35,116 nucleotides of DNA from contig JAIYCR010000110.1 in the NCBI GenBank assembly GCA_027487905.1, forward strand, positions 1-35,116. The letters are read 5' to 3'. Both the position numbers and the translations under genes were made by a program. Position 1 is the stretch's first letter; each line of letters begins with the position of its first letter. The notes below the pieces were generated by a model. The model was not told where the DNA came from and made no database searches. It worked only from the letters and a program-made list of their open reading frames with translations. This stretch comes from Rubrivivax sp. GTDB taxonomy: Bacteria; Pseudomonadota; Gammaproteobacteria; Burkholderiales; Burkholderiaceae_C. Shown here piece after piece: positions 10,201-17,190 of the stretch.

Positions 10201-10435
10201 CGGCCATCTGCTGCGCGGTGGCTCCCGGCCAGAAGGCCTGGACGACCATCGCGCGGAAGGTGAAGGGCGGGTCCTCGTCCTGCCCCAGCTGGAAGTAGGC
10301 GGCGAAGCCCAGCACCATCAGCACCACCATCAGGTAGCGCGTGAGCGCCGGATGCTCCAGGGCCCAGCGGGAGATGTTGAACCGAGAAGGCTTCAAAGGT
10401 GAAGGCGCGCCGTCGGCGCTGTGCGGGGTGCTCAT
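7286..10435 (-). CDS. RND efflux transporter, inner-membrane permease subunit
   Basis: A proton-driven exporter of the AcrB/HAE-type RND superfamily, 1049 aa, which is a full-length permease. The ATG at 10435 (MSTPHSADGAPS) is chosen over 10531 because the upstream extension is Arg/Pro-rich and overlaps the previous gene. TM1 lies at about 33-49, followed by a large periplasmic porter loop. TM4 carries the proton-relay aspartates in GLLVDDAI (D433, D434). A second TM1-like segment (WITIGVTVLIFALGIVGMG) and second periplasmic loop follow, then a C-terminal helix bundle. It starts 16 bp after the membrane fusion protein gene, so the two form an operon. No outer-membrane channel gene is present. 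Substrates cannot be predicted from sequence alone. Confidence 0.95.
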   Translation of the reverse strand: MSTPHSADGAPSPLKPSRFNISRWALEHPALTRYLMVVLMVLGFAAYFQLGQDEDPPFTFRAMVVQAFWPGATAQQMAEQVTDRIERTLQEVAHADVVRSYTKPGESLTILQLKDSSPPKEVSGVWYQVRKKLGDVRGTLPAGVIGPVFNDEFGDVYGSIFAVSADGFSAEELRVEADRIRQALLRVPDVAKVETFGAQAEKIFVEISQKRLALLGLDFSQVLQQLGAQNAVEGAGVLSTGRENLQVRVAGAFTSVEALRQLPIRAVNPETRQASTLRLGDIAEITRGYVDPPSVKVRHQGREVIALGVSMAKGGDIIALGRNLERAMAGIRAGLPAGITLETVQDQPQAVSRSVNEFVKVLIEAVVIVLAVSFVSLGLHTRPLRIDVRPGLVVGVTIPLVLAITFVVMYYWGVGLHKISLGSLIIALGLLVDDAIIAVEMMVRKLEEGHDTMTAATYAYDVTAMPMLTGTLITAAGFLPIGLAKSVTGEYTFAIFAVTSAALVISWVVSVYFVPYLGARLLRTRTAAEAAAAPPHELFDTPFYARFRRAVHACVAHRWITIGVTVLIFALGIVGMGRVQQQFFPDSSRPELLVDLWLPEGSSIQESDALARRFDARLRAEPGVKSVTAWVGSGVPRFYLPLDQIFPQPNVSQFIVLPEGLAEREALRRRLPELLAAEFGEARSRVKLLPNGPPVAYPVMFRVIGPDPVEVRRHADATRAVLSEHPSLRGVNDNWNESIKVLRLSIDQDKARALGVSSQSIAQAARTMLSGSTIGQYREGDKLVDIVLRQPADERAAITSLASAYLPTSSGRSIPLTQIARVEFAWEPGVMWRENRQFAVTVQADVVDGVQGPTVTRELWPRLQQLQATLPPAYRIQIAGAVEESSKGQGSIAAGVPVMLFLIFTLLMLQLQSFSRALLVFLTGPLGIAGVAGALLLLDRPFGFVALLGVIALMGMIMRNSVILIDQIEQDRSRGVPAWDAIVEAAVRRFRPIVLTAAAAVLAMIPLSRSVFWGPMAVAIMGGLVVATVLTLLALPAMYAAWFRVRRPA

Positions 10436-10451
10436 GGGTGGGGCGCTCCGT

Positions 10452-11642
10452 TCAGCGTGAAGCCGCGAGGGCCGGGACAGTGGCGGCTGCGGGGGCGGCC
10501 GCGGCGGCGCTCGGCGTCGCCACCGGCGCATGCAGCCTCACCTTCTGTCCGGCGGCCAGCACATGCACGCCCGCGGTCACCACCCGGGCTCCCGCCTGAA
10601 GGCCGCTGGCGATCACCGCTTCGTTGCCGTCGGCGGTTGCGATCTCAACGTCCTGCGAGCGCAGCACCATCGCCGGCTCGTCCACCACCCACACCGCCGT
10701 GCGCCCGCCCGACTCGCGCAGCGCGCTCAGCGGCAGCTTCAAGGCCGGCGCGGCATTGCCGGCGCGAAGCCGCACCGTCACCGTCTGCCCGAGGATCAGC
10801 CCCTGCGACGCCTGCGCGCCCAGGTCCAGCTTGACGAGCACGGTGCGGGTGACCGGGTCTGCGCTGGCGGCCACCTCGCGCACCGTGGCAGGCCAGCGGG
10901 CATCGGAGGCCCAGGGCTGGACGCTCAAGGCACCTGCGCTGCCTGCCAGCGCGCGCAGCTCGGCCAGGCGGTGTTCCGGAATGGAGAACACCACGTCGCG
11001 CGGCCCGTCGTGGGCCAGGCGGATCACCGGCGTGCCGGTGGCGAGCACCGCGCCGGGTTCGGCTTCCACCGCAGTGACCACACCGGCCACCGGTGCGCGC
11101 AGCGTCGCGTAGCGCGCCTGGTTGCCCTGGACGCCCAGCTGCGCCCGGGCCTGCTCGAGCTGTGCCTGCGAGGAGCGGGCCGTGGCCTCGCGGCGCTCCA
11201 GTTCCGCGCCGCTGATGAAGCCCTGCTGGCGCAGTTCCCGGAAGCGCTGCAGGTCGGCGCTGGCCAGTTCGGCCGACGCCTGCGCCGCGGCGAGCCCCGC
11301 CCGCGCGGCGTCCTGACCGAGCTGCAGGTCCTGCGGGTCCAGGCGGGCCAGCAGGCCGCCTGCGGGAATGCGCTCGCCCAGGTCGGCGGGACGCTCCACC
11401 AGCAAGCCGCCCACGCGAAAGCCCAGTCGCGATTCGGTCCGGGCCCGCACCTCGCCGGCGAACTGCTGCTCGAGCGCGACGGGCTGCTCACCCACCAGCA
11501 CCGTGCGCACGGCGCGCACCGGCTCCGGGGCCGGCTCAGGGCGGCTGCAGGCCACCAGCCCGACCAGCACGGTGGCCACAAGCGCCGAGGTGCGCGCCAG
11601 GGTGCGCAGGCCGGGGAACGGAGACGACGGGGTTTCGGTCAT
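10452..11642 (-). CDS. RND efflux periplasmic adaptor (membrane fusion protein), lipoprotein
   Basis: Links the RND permease to an outer-membrane channel. It is 396 aa from the ATG at 11642. The open frame continues far upstream to 12764, but only as an antisense shadow of hpnC. A hydrophobic segment ends in a lipobox, LVAC with C32, followed by SRPEPAPEP, so it should be a lipoprotein. Then come the beta-barrel/lipoyl half (FRVGGLLVERPADLGERIPAG), a coiled-coil hairpin at about 105-160 rich in Ala, Gln and Glu, the second lipoyl half (ATLRAPVAGVVTAVEAEPGAV) and a C-terminal membrane-proximal domain. The last 25 residues are Ala/Pro-rich. It is the first gene of the efflux operon; a TetR-type palindrome lies about 95 bp upstream. 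Confidence 0.94.
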   Translation of the reverse strand: MTETPSSPFPGLRTLARTSALVATVLVGLVACSRPEPAPEPVRAVRTVLVGEQPVALEQQFAGEVRARTESRLGFRVGGLLVERPADLGERIPAGGLLARLDPQDLQLGQDAARAGLAAAQASAELASADLQRFRELRQQGFISGAELERREATARSSQAQLEQARAQLGVQGNQARYATLRAPVAGVVTAVEAEPGAVLATGTPVIRLAHDGPRDVVFSIPEHRLAELRALAGSAGALSVQPWASDARWPATVREVAASADPVTRTVLVKLDLGAQASQGLILGQTVTVRLRAGNAAPALKLPLSALRESGGRTAVWVVDEPAMVLRSQDVEIATADGNEAVIASGLQAGARVVTAGVHVLAAGQKVRLHAPVATPSAAAAAPAAATVPALAASR

Positions 11643-11737
11643 GGGCGTGCGGGCGGCGGAACGCCGCGTCGGAGTGGACCGCAGGGGCTGCGAAGGCAGA
11701 CCTTGCCGGTCGGAGAAAGGGGTTCTGCGGGGCGGAC

Positions 11738-11757
11738 TACTGACTGACTGGTCAGTA
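11738..11757. promoter_or_regulatory. TetR-family-type operator upstream of the efflux operon
   Basis: TACTGAC (11738-11744) and GTCAGTA (11751-11757) are exact inverted arms 6 bp apart. A second, nested palindrome ACTGAC-TG-GTCAGT spans 11743-11756. Such ACTGAC/GTCAGT palindromes are typical operators of TetR/AcrR repressors of RND pumps. It lies between the divergent adaptor gene (start 11642) and hpnC (start 11841), so it might affect either. No TetR gene is in the window. Confidence 0.6.
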
Positions 11758-11840
11758 CCATAGGGGCGAAGCCAAGCGAATGTCAAGCCGCGGATGCGCA
11801 ACACCGGCCTGTCAGGGCCCGGCCGTGGACAATCCGCCGC

Positions 11841-12707
11841 GTGAGCGTCGACCACTACGAGAACTTCCCCGTCGCCTCCTGGCTCTGCCCGGCCGAGCTG
11901 CGTCCGGCCGTGCGCGCCATCTACCGCTTCGCCCGCACCGCGGACGACCTGGCCGACGAAGGCCCCGCGTCGAGCACCGAACGCCAGGCGGCGCTGGCCG
12001 CCTTCCGGGCTGACCTGGCGGCCCTGCTCGCCGGCCGGCCCCTGAGCGGCCGCTGGCCGGGGCTTTTCGAGGAACTGGGGGTCCACCTTCGAGCGCGCGC
12101 CCTGCCCGCCCAGGCGCTCTTCGATCTGCTCAGCGCCTTCGACCAGGACGTCGTCGTCCACCGCTACGCCGACCGCGCCGCCTTGCTGCACTACTGCAGC
12201 CGCTCGGCCGATCCGGTGGGCCGCCTGGTGCTCGCCCTCTACCGGTGCGACGACGAAGTGAGCCGCGCGGAGTCCGACGCCATCTGCACGGCGCTGCAAC
12301 TGATCAACTTCTGGCAGGACATCAGCGTGGACGCGCGCAACGGACGCGTCTACCTGCCCGAGGCCGACTGCGTGCGTCACGGGTTCACCGGACACGATCT
12401 GCTCGAGGCTGCCTCCGGTCGGGCACCGGTTCCGGCCACGCTGCCGGCCGCCCTGCGCGAGGTGGGGACCTGGACCCGTGACCTGATGCTCAGGGGCGCG
12501 CCGCTGGTGCACCGGGTGCCCGGCCGCGCCGGGTGGGAGCTGCGCGGCGTGGTGCAAGGAGGCCTTCGCATCCTCGACCACCTGCAGCGCAGGGGCTGGC
12601 GCAGCTTCGACGACCGTCCCCGCATCGGCCCGGGCGACCTGCCGGTGCTCGTCTGGCGTTCGCTGCGCATGAAGCCGCCGCGGCCCCAGCCCGTGCGGGC
12701 CGCCTGA
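11841..12707 (+). CDS. hpnC: Squalene synthase HpnC (hydroxysqualene synthase of the HpnCDE route)
   Basis: In the three-step bacterial route, HpnD makes presqualene diphosphate, HpnC converts it to hydroxysqualene and HpnE reduces it to squalene. It is 288 aa from a GTG start giving MSVDHYENFPVASWL, the typical HpnC opening. The two Asp-rich prenyl-diphosphate motifs are DDLAD (35-39) and QDISVD (D160, D164), followed by GRVYLPEAD. It begins the hpnC-hpnD-hpnE set and is divergent from the efflux genes. Squalene feeds hopanoid cyclisation in the membrane; the cyclase gene is not in this window. Confidence 0.93.
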   Translation: MSVDHYENFPVASWLCPAELRPAVRAIYRFARTADDLADEGPASSTERQAALAAFRADLAALLAGRPLSGRWPGLFEELGVHLRARALPAQALFDLLSAFDQDVVVHRYADRAALLHYCSRSADPVGRLVLALYRCDDEVSRAESDAICTALQLINFWQDISVDARNGRVYLPEADCVRHGFTGHDLLEAASGRAPVPATLPAALREVGTWTRDLMLRGAPLVHRVPGRAGWELRGVVQGGLRILDHLQRRGWRSFDDRPRIGPGDLPVLVWRSLRMKPPRPQPVRAA

Positions 12708-12772
12708 GCGTCCAGCGTACCCGCCCGCCCCATCCCGCCCTGAACCGACAGCCCCGCCCCGCACCCGGCCCG

Positions 12773-13621
12773 ATGACCCCCGAACAGTACGTGCAGGACA
12801 AGGCCGCCCGCAGCGGCTCGAGCTTCTACTACGCCTTCCTCTTCCTGCCCCCGGAACGGCGGGCCGCGATCACGGCCTTCTATGCCTTCTGCCGGGAGGT
12901 GGACGACGTGGTGGACGAGACGCCCGACCTCAGCGTGGCCGCCGTCAAGCTCGCCTGGTGGCGAAAGGAAGTCCAGTCGGCCTTCGACGGCAACCCGACC
13001 CACCCGGTGATGCGCGCCCTGATGCCCGGCGCAGCGCGGTTCGACATCCGGTCCGAGCACCTGTCCCAGGTGATCGACGGCTGCGAGATGGACCTCCACC
13101 AGAGCCGCTACCTCGACTTCCCGGCGCTGCAGCGCTATTGCCACCTGGTGGCCGGCGTGGTCGGCGAAGTGGCCAGCGGCATCTTCGGCACCCGCGACGA
13201 GGCGACGGTCGCCTATGCGCACCGCCTGGGGCAGGCCATGCAGCTGACCAACATCATCCGCGACGTCGGCGACGATGCCCGGCGGGGCCGCATCTACCTG
13301 CCGGTCAACGAGCTGCAGGCGCACGGGGTGAAGGCGCACGAACTGCTGCTGCGCAGCGCCCCCTGGGGCTACAGCGAACGCTTCACCGCGCTGATGCAGG
13401 CGCAGGCGCGCCGGGCGCATGCGCTGTACGACGAAGCCTTCGAACTGCTTCCCACCGGCCAGCGGGCGGCGCAGCGGCCGGGCCTGATGATGGCCCACAT
13501 CTACCGGACCCTGCTGCGCGAGATCGAGGCCGACGGCTTCCAGGTGCTGCACCAGCGTACCTCGCTGACCCCCGTGCGCAAGCTGTGGATCGCGGCGCGC
13601 ACCTACTGGCAGGCCCGTTGA
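12773..13621 (+). CDS. hpnD: Presqualene diphosphate synthase HpnD
   Basis: Condenses two farnesyl diphosphates to presqualene diphosphate. It is 282 aa from the ATG at 12773 (MTPEQYVQDKAARSGSSFYY). The longer open frame from 12533 lies inside hpnC and is ignored. Asp-rich motifs are DDVVD (44-48) and RDVGDD (D164, D168), followed by GRIYLPVNEL; QLTNIIRDVGDDARRGRIYL is diagnostic of the squalene/phytoene synthase family. It follows hpnC by 65 bp and overlaps the hpnE start by a few bases, so the products are probably translationally coupled. Confidence 0.94.
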   Translation: MTPEQYVQDKAARSGSSFYYAFLFLPPERRAAITAFYAFCREVDDVVDETPDLSVAAVKLAWWRKEVQSAFDGNPTHPVMRALMPGAARFDIRSEHLSQVIDGCEMDLHQSRYLDFPALQRYCHLVAGVVGEVASGIFGTRDEATVAYAHRLGQAMQLTNIIRDVGDDARRGRIYLPVNELQAHGVKAHELLLRSAPWGYSERFTALMQAQARRAHALYDEAFELLPTGQRAAQRPGLMMAHIYRTLLREIEADGFQVLHQRTSLTPVRKLWIAARTYWQAR

Positions 13622-14970
13622 AGGCGGTGCCGGCCCCCGCCCCGCGAAGGCCAGCGCCTGAACCCGGGCCCCGGGCCGGCGCCGCCGGCCTGCAGGTCGC
13701 AGTGGTCGGCGGGGGCTGGGCCGGGCTGGCGGCGGCCGTCACGCTGGTGCAGGCGGGGCATTCGGTGACGCTCTTCGAGATGGCCGCACGCCTGGGTGGC
13801 CGCGCGCGCAGCGTCGACGTCGAAGGCCTGCGGCTGGACAACGGACAGCACATCCTGATCGGGGCCTACACCGAAACCCTGCGCCTGATGCGCGCCGTCG
13901 GCGTGGACACCGCGGCCGTCCTCGATCGCCGTCCGCTCGCCTTCGTCGACGACACCGGCACCGGCCTTTCGCTGCCCGCCGGTGCCGCCCTGCCCGCCTT
14001 CGCCCGGGGCGTGCTCGCCCACCCGGGGTGGAGCTTGGGCGACAAGCTCTCGCTGCTCGCGCGGTCCGCGCGCTGGGCGCTCGGGCGCTTCCGGTGCGCA
14101 CCGCACTGCACCGTGGCCGATCTGGCCGAGGGGCTGAGCACGCCGCTGCAGCGTGAACTGATCGAACCGCTGTGCGTGGCCGCGCTGAACACGCCCGCCG
14201 CCGAGGCCAGCGGCACCGTCTTCCTGCGCGTGCTGCGCGACGCCCTGTTCAGCGGCAGCGGGTCGTCCGATCTGCTGCTGCCGCGGCAGTCGCTGGGTGC
14301 GCTGCTCCCGGAACCTGCCAGACGCTGGCTGGAAGCCTCCGGCGCGCAGGTGAGGTCGGGCCACCGCGTGCAGGCGGTGCAAGCCCTGGGGGACCGCTGG
14401 GCCGTGGATGGCCTGCCCTTCGACCGCGTCGTGATGGCAGCGCCCGCGCTGGAGGCGGCGCGCCTGGTGGCTGCGGCCGGGCCGGATTGGGCCGCCGGCG
14501 CCCGGGCACTGCAGTACGAGCCCATCGTCACGCTCTACCTGCGCCTGCCAGGGGTGCGGCTGGCCAGCCCCATGGTGGCCCTGACCGAAGGCGGCCCGCA
14601 GTCAGCGGCCCAGTTCGTCTTCGACCACGGACAGCTGCAGCCCGGCGGGCCCACCGATGGCCTGCTGGCCTTCGTCGTCAGCGGCGCCCGCCCCTGGCTG
14701 GACCGCGGCCTGCCAGCGCTGGAGGCGGCTGTCATGGGCCAGGCCCTGCGCCTGGCGGGCGGCACGCTGCCCGAGGGGAGCCGGGTGCTGCAGGTCATCA
14801 CCGAGAAACGGGCGACCTTCCGCTGCACGCCGGAATCGGCGGCGCTGCGCCCACCGATGGAAATCGCGCCGGGGCTGCTGGCTGCCGGCGACCACGTCCG
14901 CGGGCCCTACCCCGCCACGCTCGAGGGCGCGGTTCGCAGCGGCGTGGCCGCCGCGCGGGCCGTCTTCTGA
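13618..14970 (+). CDS. hpnE: Hydroxysqualene dehydroxylase HpnE (FAD-dependent)
   Basis: FAD-dependent amine-oxidase/phytoene-desaturase-like enzyme that reduces hydroxysqualene to squalene. It is about 450 aa. The dinucleotide-binding motif is VVGGGWAGLAAA (G31, G33, G36), followed by LFEMAARLGGRARS and DNGQHILIGAY. A C-terminal FAD segment, GLLAAGDHVRGPYPATLEGAVRSG, closes the protein. The start is uncertain: TTG at 13618 overlaps the hpnD stop as TTGA and has AGG four bases upstream, while GTG at 13627 would remove three residues. About 20 Pro/Ala/Arg-rich residues precede the FAD motif, unusually long for the family. The frame open back to 12958 is an hpnD shadow. Confidence 0.92.
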   Translation: MKAVPAPAPRRPAPEPGPRAGAAGLQVAVVGGGWAGLAAAVTLVQAGHSVTLFEMAARLGGRARSVDVEGLRLDNGQHILIGAYTETLRLMRAVGVDTAAVLDRRPLAFVDDTGTGLSLPAGAALPAFARGVLAHPGWSLGDKLSLLARSARWALGRFRCAPHCTVADLAEGLSTPLQRELIEPLCVAALNTPAAEASGTVFLRVLRDALFSGSGSSDLLLPRQSLGALLPEPARRWLEASGAQVRSGHRVQAVQALGDRWAVDGLPFDRVVMAAPALEAARLVAAAGPDWAAGARALQYEPIVTLYLRLPGVRLASPMVALTEGGPQSAAQFVFDHGQLQPGGPTDGLLAFVVSGARPWLDRGLPALEAAVMGQALRLAGGTLPEGSRVLQVITEKRATFRCTPESAALRPPMEIAPGLLAAGDHVRGPYPATLEGAVRSGVAAARAVF

Positions 14971-15064
14971 GGCGCCCCCGGGGGCCGCAGCGCCCACGTC
15001 GTCCCGCGATGCGCGGGTCCTTCTCGCCATGCAAAACCCTGCTGGCTTGAAGCAGAATACCCCC

Positions 15065-15847
15065 ATGAAGTCGAAGGATGTCCAGACAACCCCCGCCATC
15101 CAGGTGATCGAGCGGGCGTTTTCCTTGCTGGACGTGCTGGCCAGCCATCCCGAGCCGGTGTCGCTGAAGACCATCAGCGAGCGCACCGGGCTGCACCCGA
15201 GCACCGCGCACCGCATCCTGAACGACCTGGCCATCGGCCGCCTGGTCGATCGCCCCGAGACCGGCAGCTACCGGCTGGGCATGCGCCTGCTGGAGCTTGG
15301 AAACCTGGTCAAGGCCCGACTGGACGTTCGAGAAGCCGCACTCGGGCCGATGCGCGAGCTGCACCGCGTGACGCTGCAGCCGGTGAACCTTTCCATGCGC
15401 CAGGGAGACGAGATCGTCTACATCGAGCGCACCTACAGCGAACGCTCGGGCATGCAGGTGGTGCGTGCGGTGGGCGGTCGTGCCCCGCTGCACCTGACCT
15501 CCATCGGCAAGCTCTTCCTGGCGCAGGACGATGCGCCCCGGGTGCGCGCCTACGCCACCCGCACCGGCCTTGCCGGCAACACCCGCAACAGCATCACCGA
15601 CCTGGCCACGCTGGAACGCGAACTCGCCCGGGTGCAGCGCAGCGGCATCGCCCGCGACGACGAGGAACTGGAACTGGGCGTGCGGTGCATGGCCGCGGGC
15701 ATCCTGGACGACCAGGGCAAGCTCATCGCGGGCTTGTCGATTTCGGCACCCGCCGACCGGCTGGAAGACAGCTGGCTCGACCGGCTGCGGGCCACGGCCC
15801 TGCAGATCAGCTCGGCGCTCGGCCACAAGCCGCCAACGCCTGCCTGA
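15065..15847 (+). CDS. IclR-family transcriptional regulator
   Basis: A 260-aa DNA-binding regulator from the ATG at 15065. The N-terminal winged helix-turn-helix spans about 10-70 (VIERAFSLLDVLA, then LKTISERTGLHPSTAHRILN and YRLGMRLLELG). The C-terminal IclR effector-binding domain follows (APLHLTSIGKLFLA, ELELGVRCMAAGILDDQG). Upstream frames opening at 14657 are hpnE shadows. It lies 94 bp after hpnE on the same strand and is convergent with pbpG. Its target and ligand cannot be read from the context; the neighbours are not typical IclR-controlled catabolic genes. A -10-like CAGAAT (15053-15058) sits just before the ATG, too close for a normal leader unless translation is leaderless. Confidence 0.93.
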   Translation: MKSKDVQTTPAIQVIERAFSLLDVLASHPEPVSLKTISERTGLHPSTAHRILNDLAIGRLVDRPETGSYRLGMRLLELGNLVKARLDVREAALGPMRELHRVTLQPVNLSMRQGDEIVYIERTYSERSGMQVVRAVGGRAPLHLTSIGKLFLAQDDAPRVRAYATRTGLAGNTRNSITDLATLERELARVQRSGIARDDEELELGVRCMAAGILDDQGKLIAGLSISAPADRLEDSWLDRLRATALQISSALGHKPPTPA

Positions 15848-15895
15848 AGGCAGCAGCGCTTGACCCGGGGCGCTGCGGCGCGCCCGTGCCGGCGA

Positions 15896-17062
15896 TCAGT
15901 GCAGCGCGGCGGACGGCCGGACCGCCGCATCGGCCACCGGCAGCGGCACCGACTGGTTGACCCAGCGGCGGATGCGTTCGGCATCGCCCAGGCGCGAGTA
16001 GCGCCCGGCGGAATCGAGCAGCACCATGATCAACTGACGCCCGGCCATCTGCGCCTGCATGACCAGGCAGCGGCCAGCTTCGGAGATGTAGCCCGTCTTC
16101 TGCAGCCCGATGTGCCACTCGGGGTTGAGCACCAGGCCGTTGGTGTTGCGGAAGGCGACCGACCGGTTGGCCACTGCCACCTCATGCCCGGTGGAGGTGG
16201 ACAGCTCGCGCAGCAGCTGGTGGCGGTAGGCGGCTTGAACCAGCACGGCGAGGTCACGCGCGCTGGAGCGGTTGCGGCTGGACAGGCCCGTAGGTTCGAC
16301 GTAGTCGGTGTCGGCCATGCCCAGCAGCTGCGCCTTGGCGTTCATCGCGCTGACGAAGGCGGGAAGCCCGCCGGGATAGTGGCGGCCCAGCGCATTCGCC
16401 GCCCGGTTCTCCGAAGACATCAGCGCCAGGTGCAGTGCTTCGCCCCGGGTCAGGCGCGTGCCCACTGCGAGCCGTGAGCGGCTGCCCTTCTCGGTGTCGA
16501 TGTCGTCCTGCGTGATGGTGAGGGTTTCGTCCAGCGGCTGACCGGTCTCGGCCACCACCAGCGCGGTCATCAGCTTGGTGAGCGATGCGATGGGCAGGAT
16601 GGCGCCGGGGTTCTTGCTGAACAGGACCTCGTTGGTGTCCTGGTCCATCACCAGCGCGACGCTGCTCTTGAGATCGAGCGGATCGTCGGTGGCGTGCAGG
16701 CCGGCCAGCTGCCCGTAGGAAGGGCGCGCCGGCTCCACCGCACGGGCCGCGCCGCGAGGCGCCGGACGCGCCGCCTTCGACGACGGACGTGCTGCCGCCC
16801 GAGCACCTGCCGGACGGTTGTTTCGGGCGGGGGCCGCCGCCGGCTTGGCCCTTTCGCCGGAGCGGGCCTTGGACGAACCGTCGGCACGCGACGAGGCCTG
16901 GGCCTGCGCCTGCGGAACCGAAGCCAGGCCCAGCAGGGCGACCAGGGCCAGGGCCAGCAGCGTGGACGCGGACCGTGCCGGTTTCGAGCGGGCGTTTCGC
17001 TTCAGTCCTGGCCCCTGGAGGGCACGGAAACGGGTCAAGAGCGAACGCGGAGTGTCATGCAC
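15896..17062 (-). CDS. pbpG: Serine D-Ala-D-Ala endopeptidase, PBP7 type
   Basis: Periplasmic low-molecular-weight penicillin-binding protein (peptidase family S11) that cuts peptidoglycan cross-links. It is 388 aa. A basic N-terminus and hydrophobic segment (about 33-55, ending VPQAQAQA) form a signal peptide. Residues 57-115 are a low-complexity Ala/Arg/Lys/Pro/Ser linker, longer than usual for PBP7. The catalytic motifs are SLTK (160-163), SEN (217-219) and KTG (322-324). The gene converges on iclR with a 48-bp gap, and a plausible promoter lies just upstream. D-Ala-D-Ala carboxypeptidase is the alternative; the absence of a C-terminal amphipathic anchor helix fits PBP7 better. Confidence 0.92.
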   Translation of the reverse strand: MHDTPRSLLTRFRALQGPGLKRNARSKPARSASTLLALALVALLGLASVPQAQAQASSRADGSSKARSGERAKPAAAPARNNRPAGARAAARPSSKAARPAPRGAARAVEPARPSYGQLAGLHATDDPLDLKSSVALVMDQDTNEVLFSKNPGAILPIASLTKLMTALVVAETGQPLDETLTITQDDIDTEKGSRSRLAVGTRLTRGEALHLALMSSENRAANALGRHYPGGLPAFVSAMNAKAQLLGMADTDYVEPTGLSSRNRSSARDLAVLVQAAYRHQLLRELSTSTGHEVAVANRSVAFRNTNGLVLNPEWHIGLQKTGYISEAGRCLVMQAQMAGRQLIMVLLDSAGRYSRLGDAERIRRWVNQSVPLPVADAAVRPSAALH

Positions 17063-17091
17063 GGTCTGGGCCTCACCGGAAGTCGAGAGCG

Positions 17092-17120
17092 AGTTTAGGC
17101 GCTCCCAAAAAATCCAGCAA
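17092..17120 (-). promoter_or_regulatory. Probable sigma-70 promoter of pbpG
   Basis: On the minus strand TTGCTG (17120-17115) and TAAACT (17097-17092) are 17 bp apart, with AT-rich DNA around the -35. The start would be near 17085, about 23 nt before the pbpG ATG. Each box matches the consensus at four of six positions. Confidence 0.5.
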
Positions 17121-17190
17121 GATCAAAAACTTACGGGATAAACCTCAAGCTGGCTCGAAGTTTCCCCGCAATTTGGTGCAGAAGTCCGGG

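Noticed and set aside
7127-10402. Plus-strand open frame of 1091 codons across the RND permease
   Set aside because: Shadow of the permease codons; it begins inside tRNA-Leu and has no recognisable motif.
10452-12764. A 770-codon minus-strand frame that would fuse an N-terminal extension to the efflux adaptor
   Set aside because: The extension is antisense to hpnC and crosses the TetR-type palindrome; the adaptor's own signal and lipobox begin at 11642.
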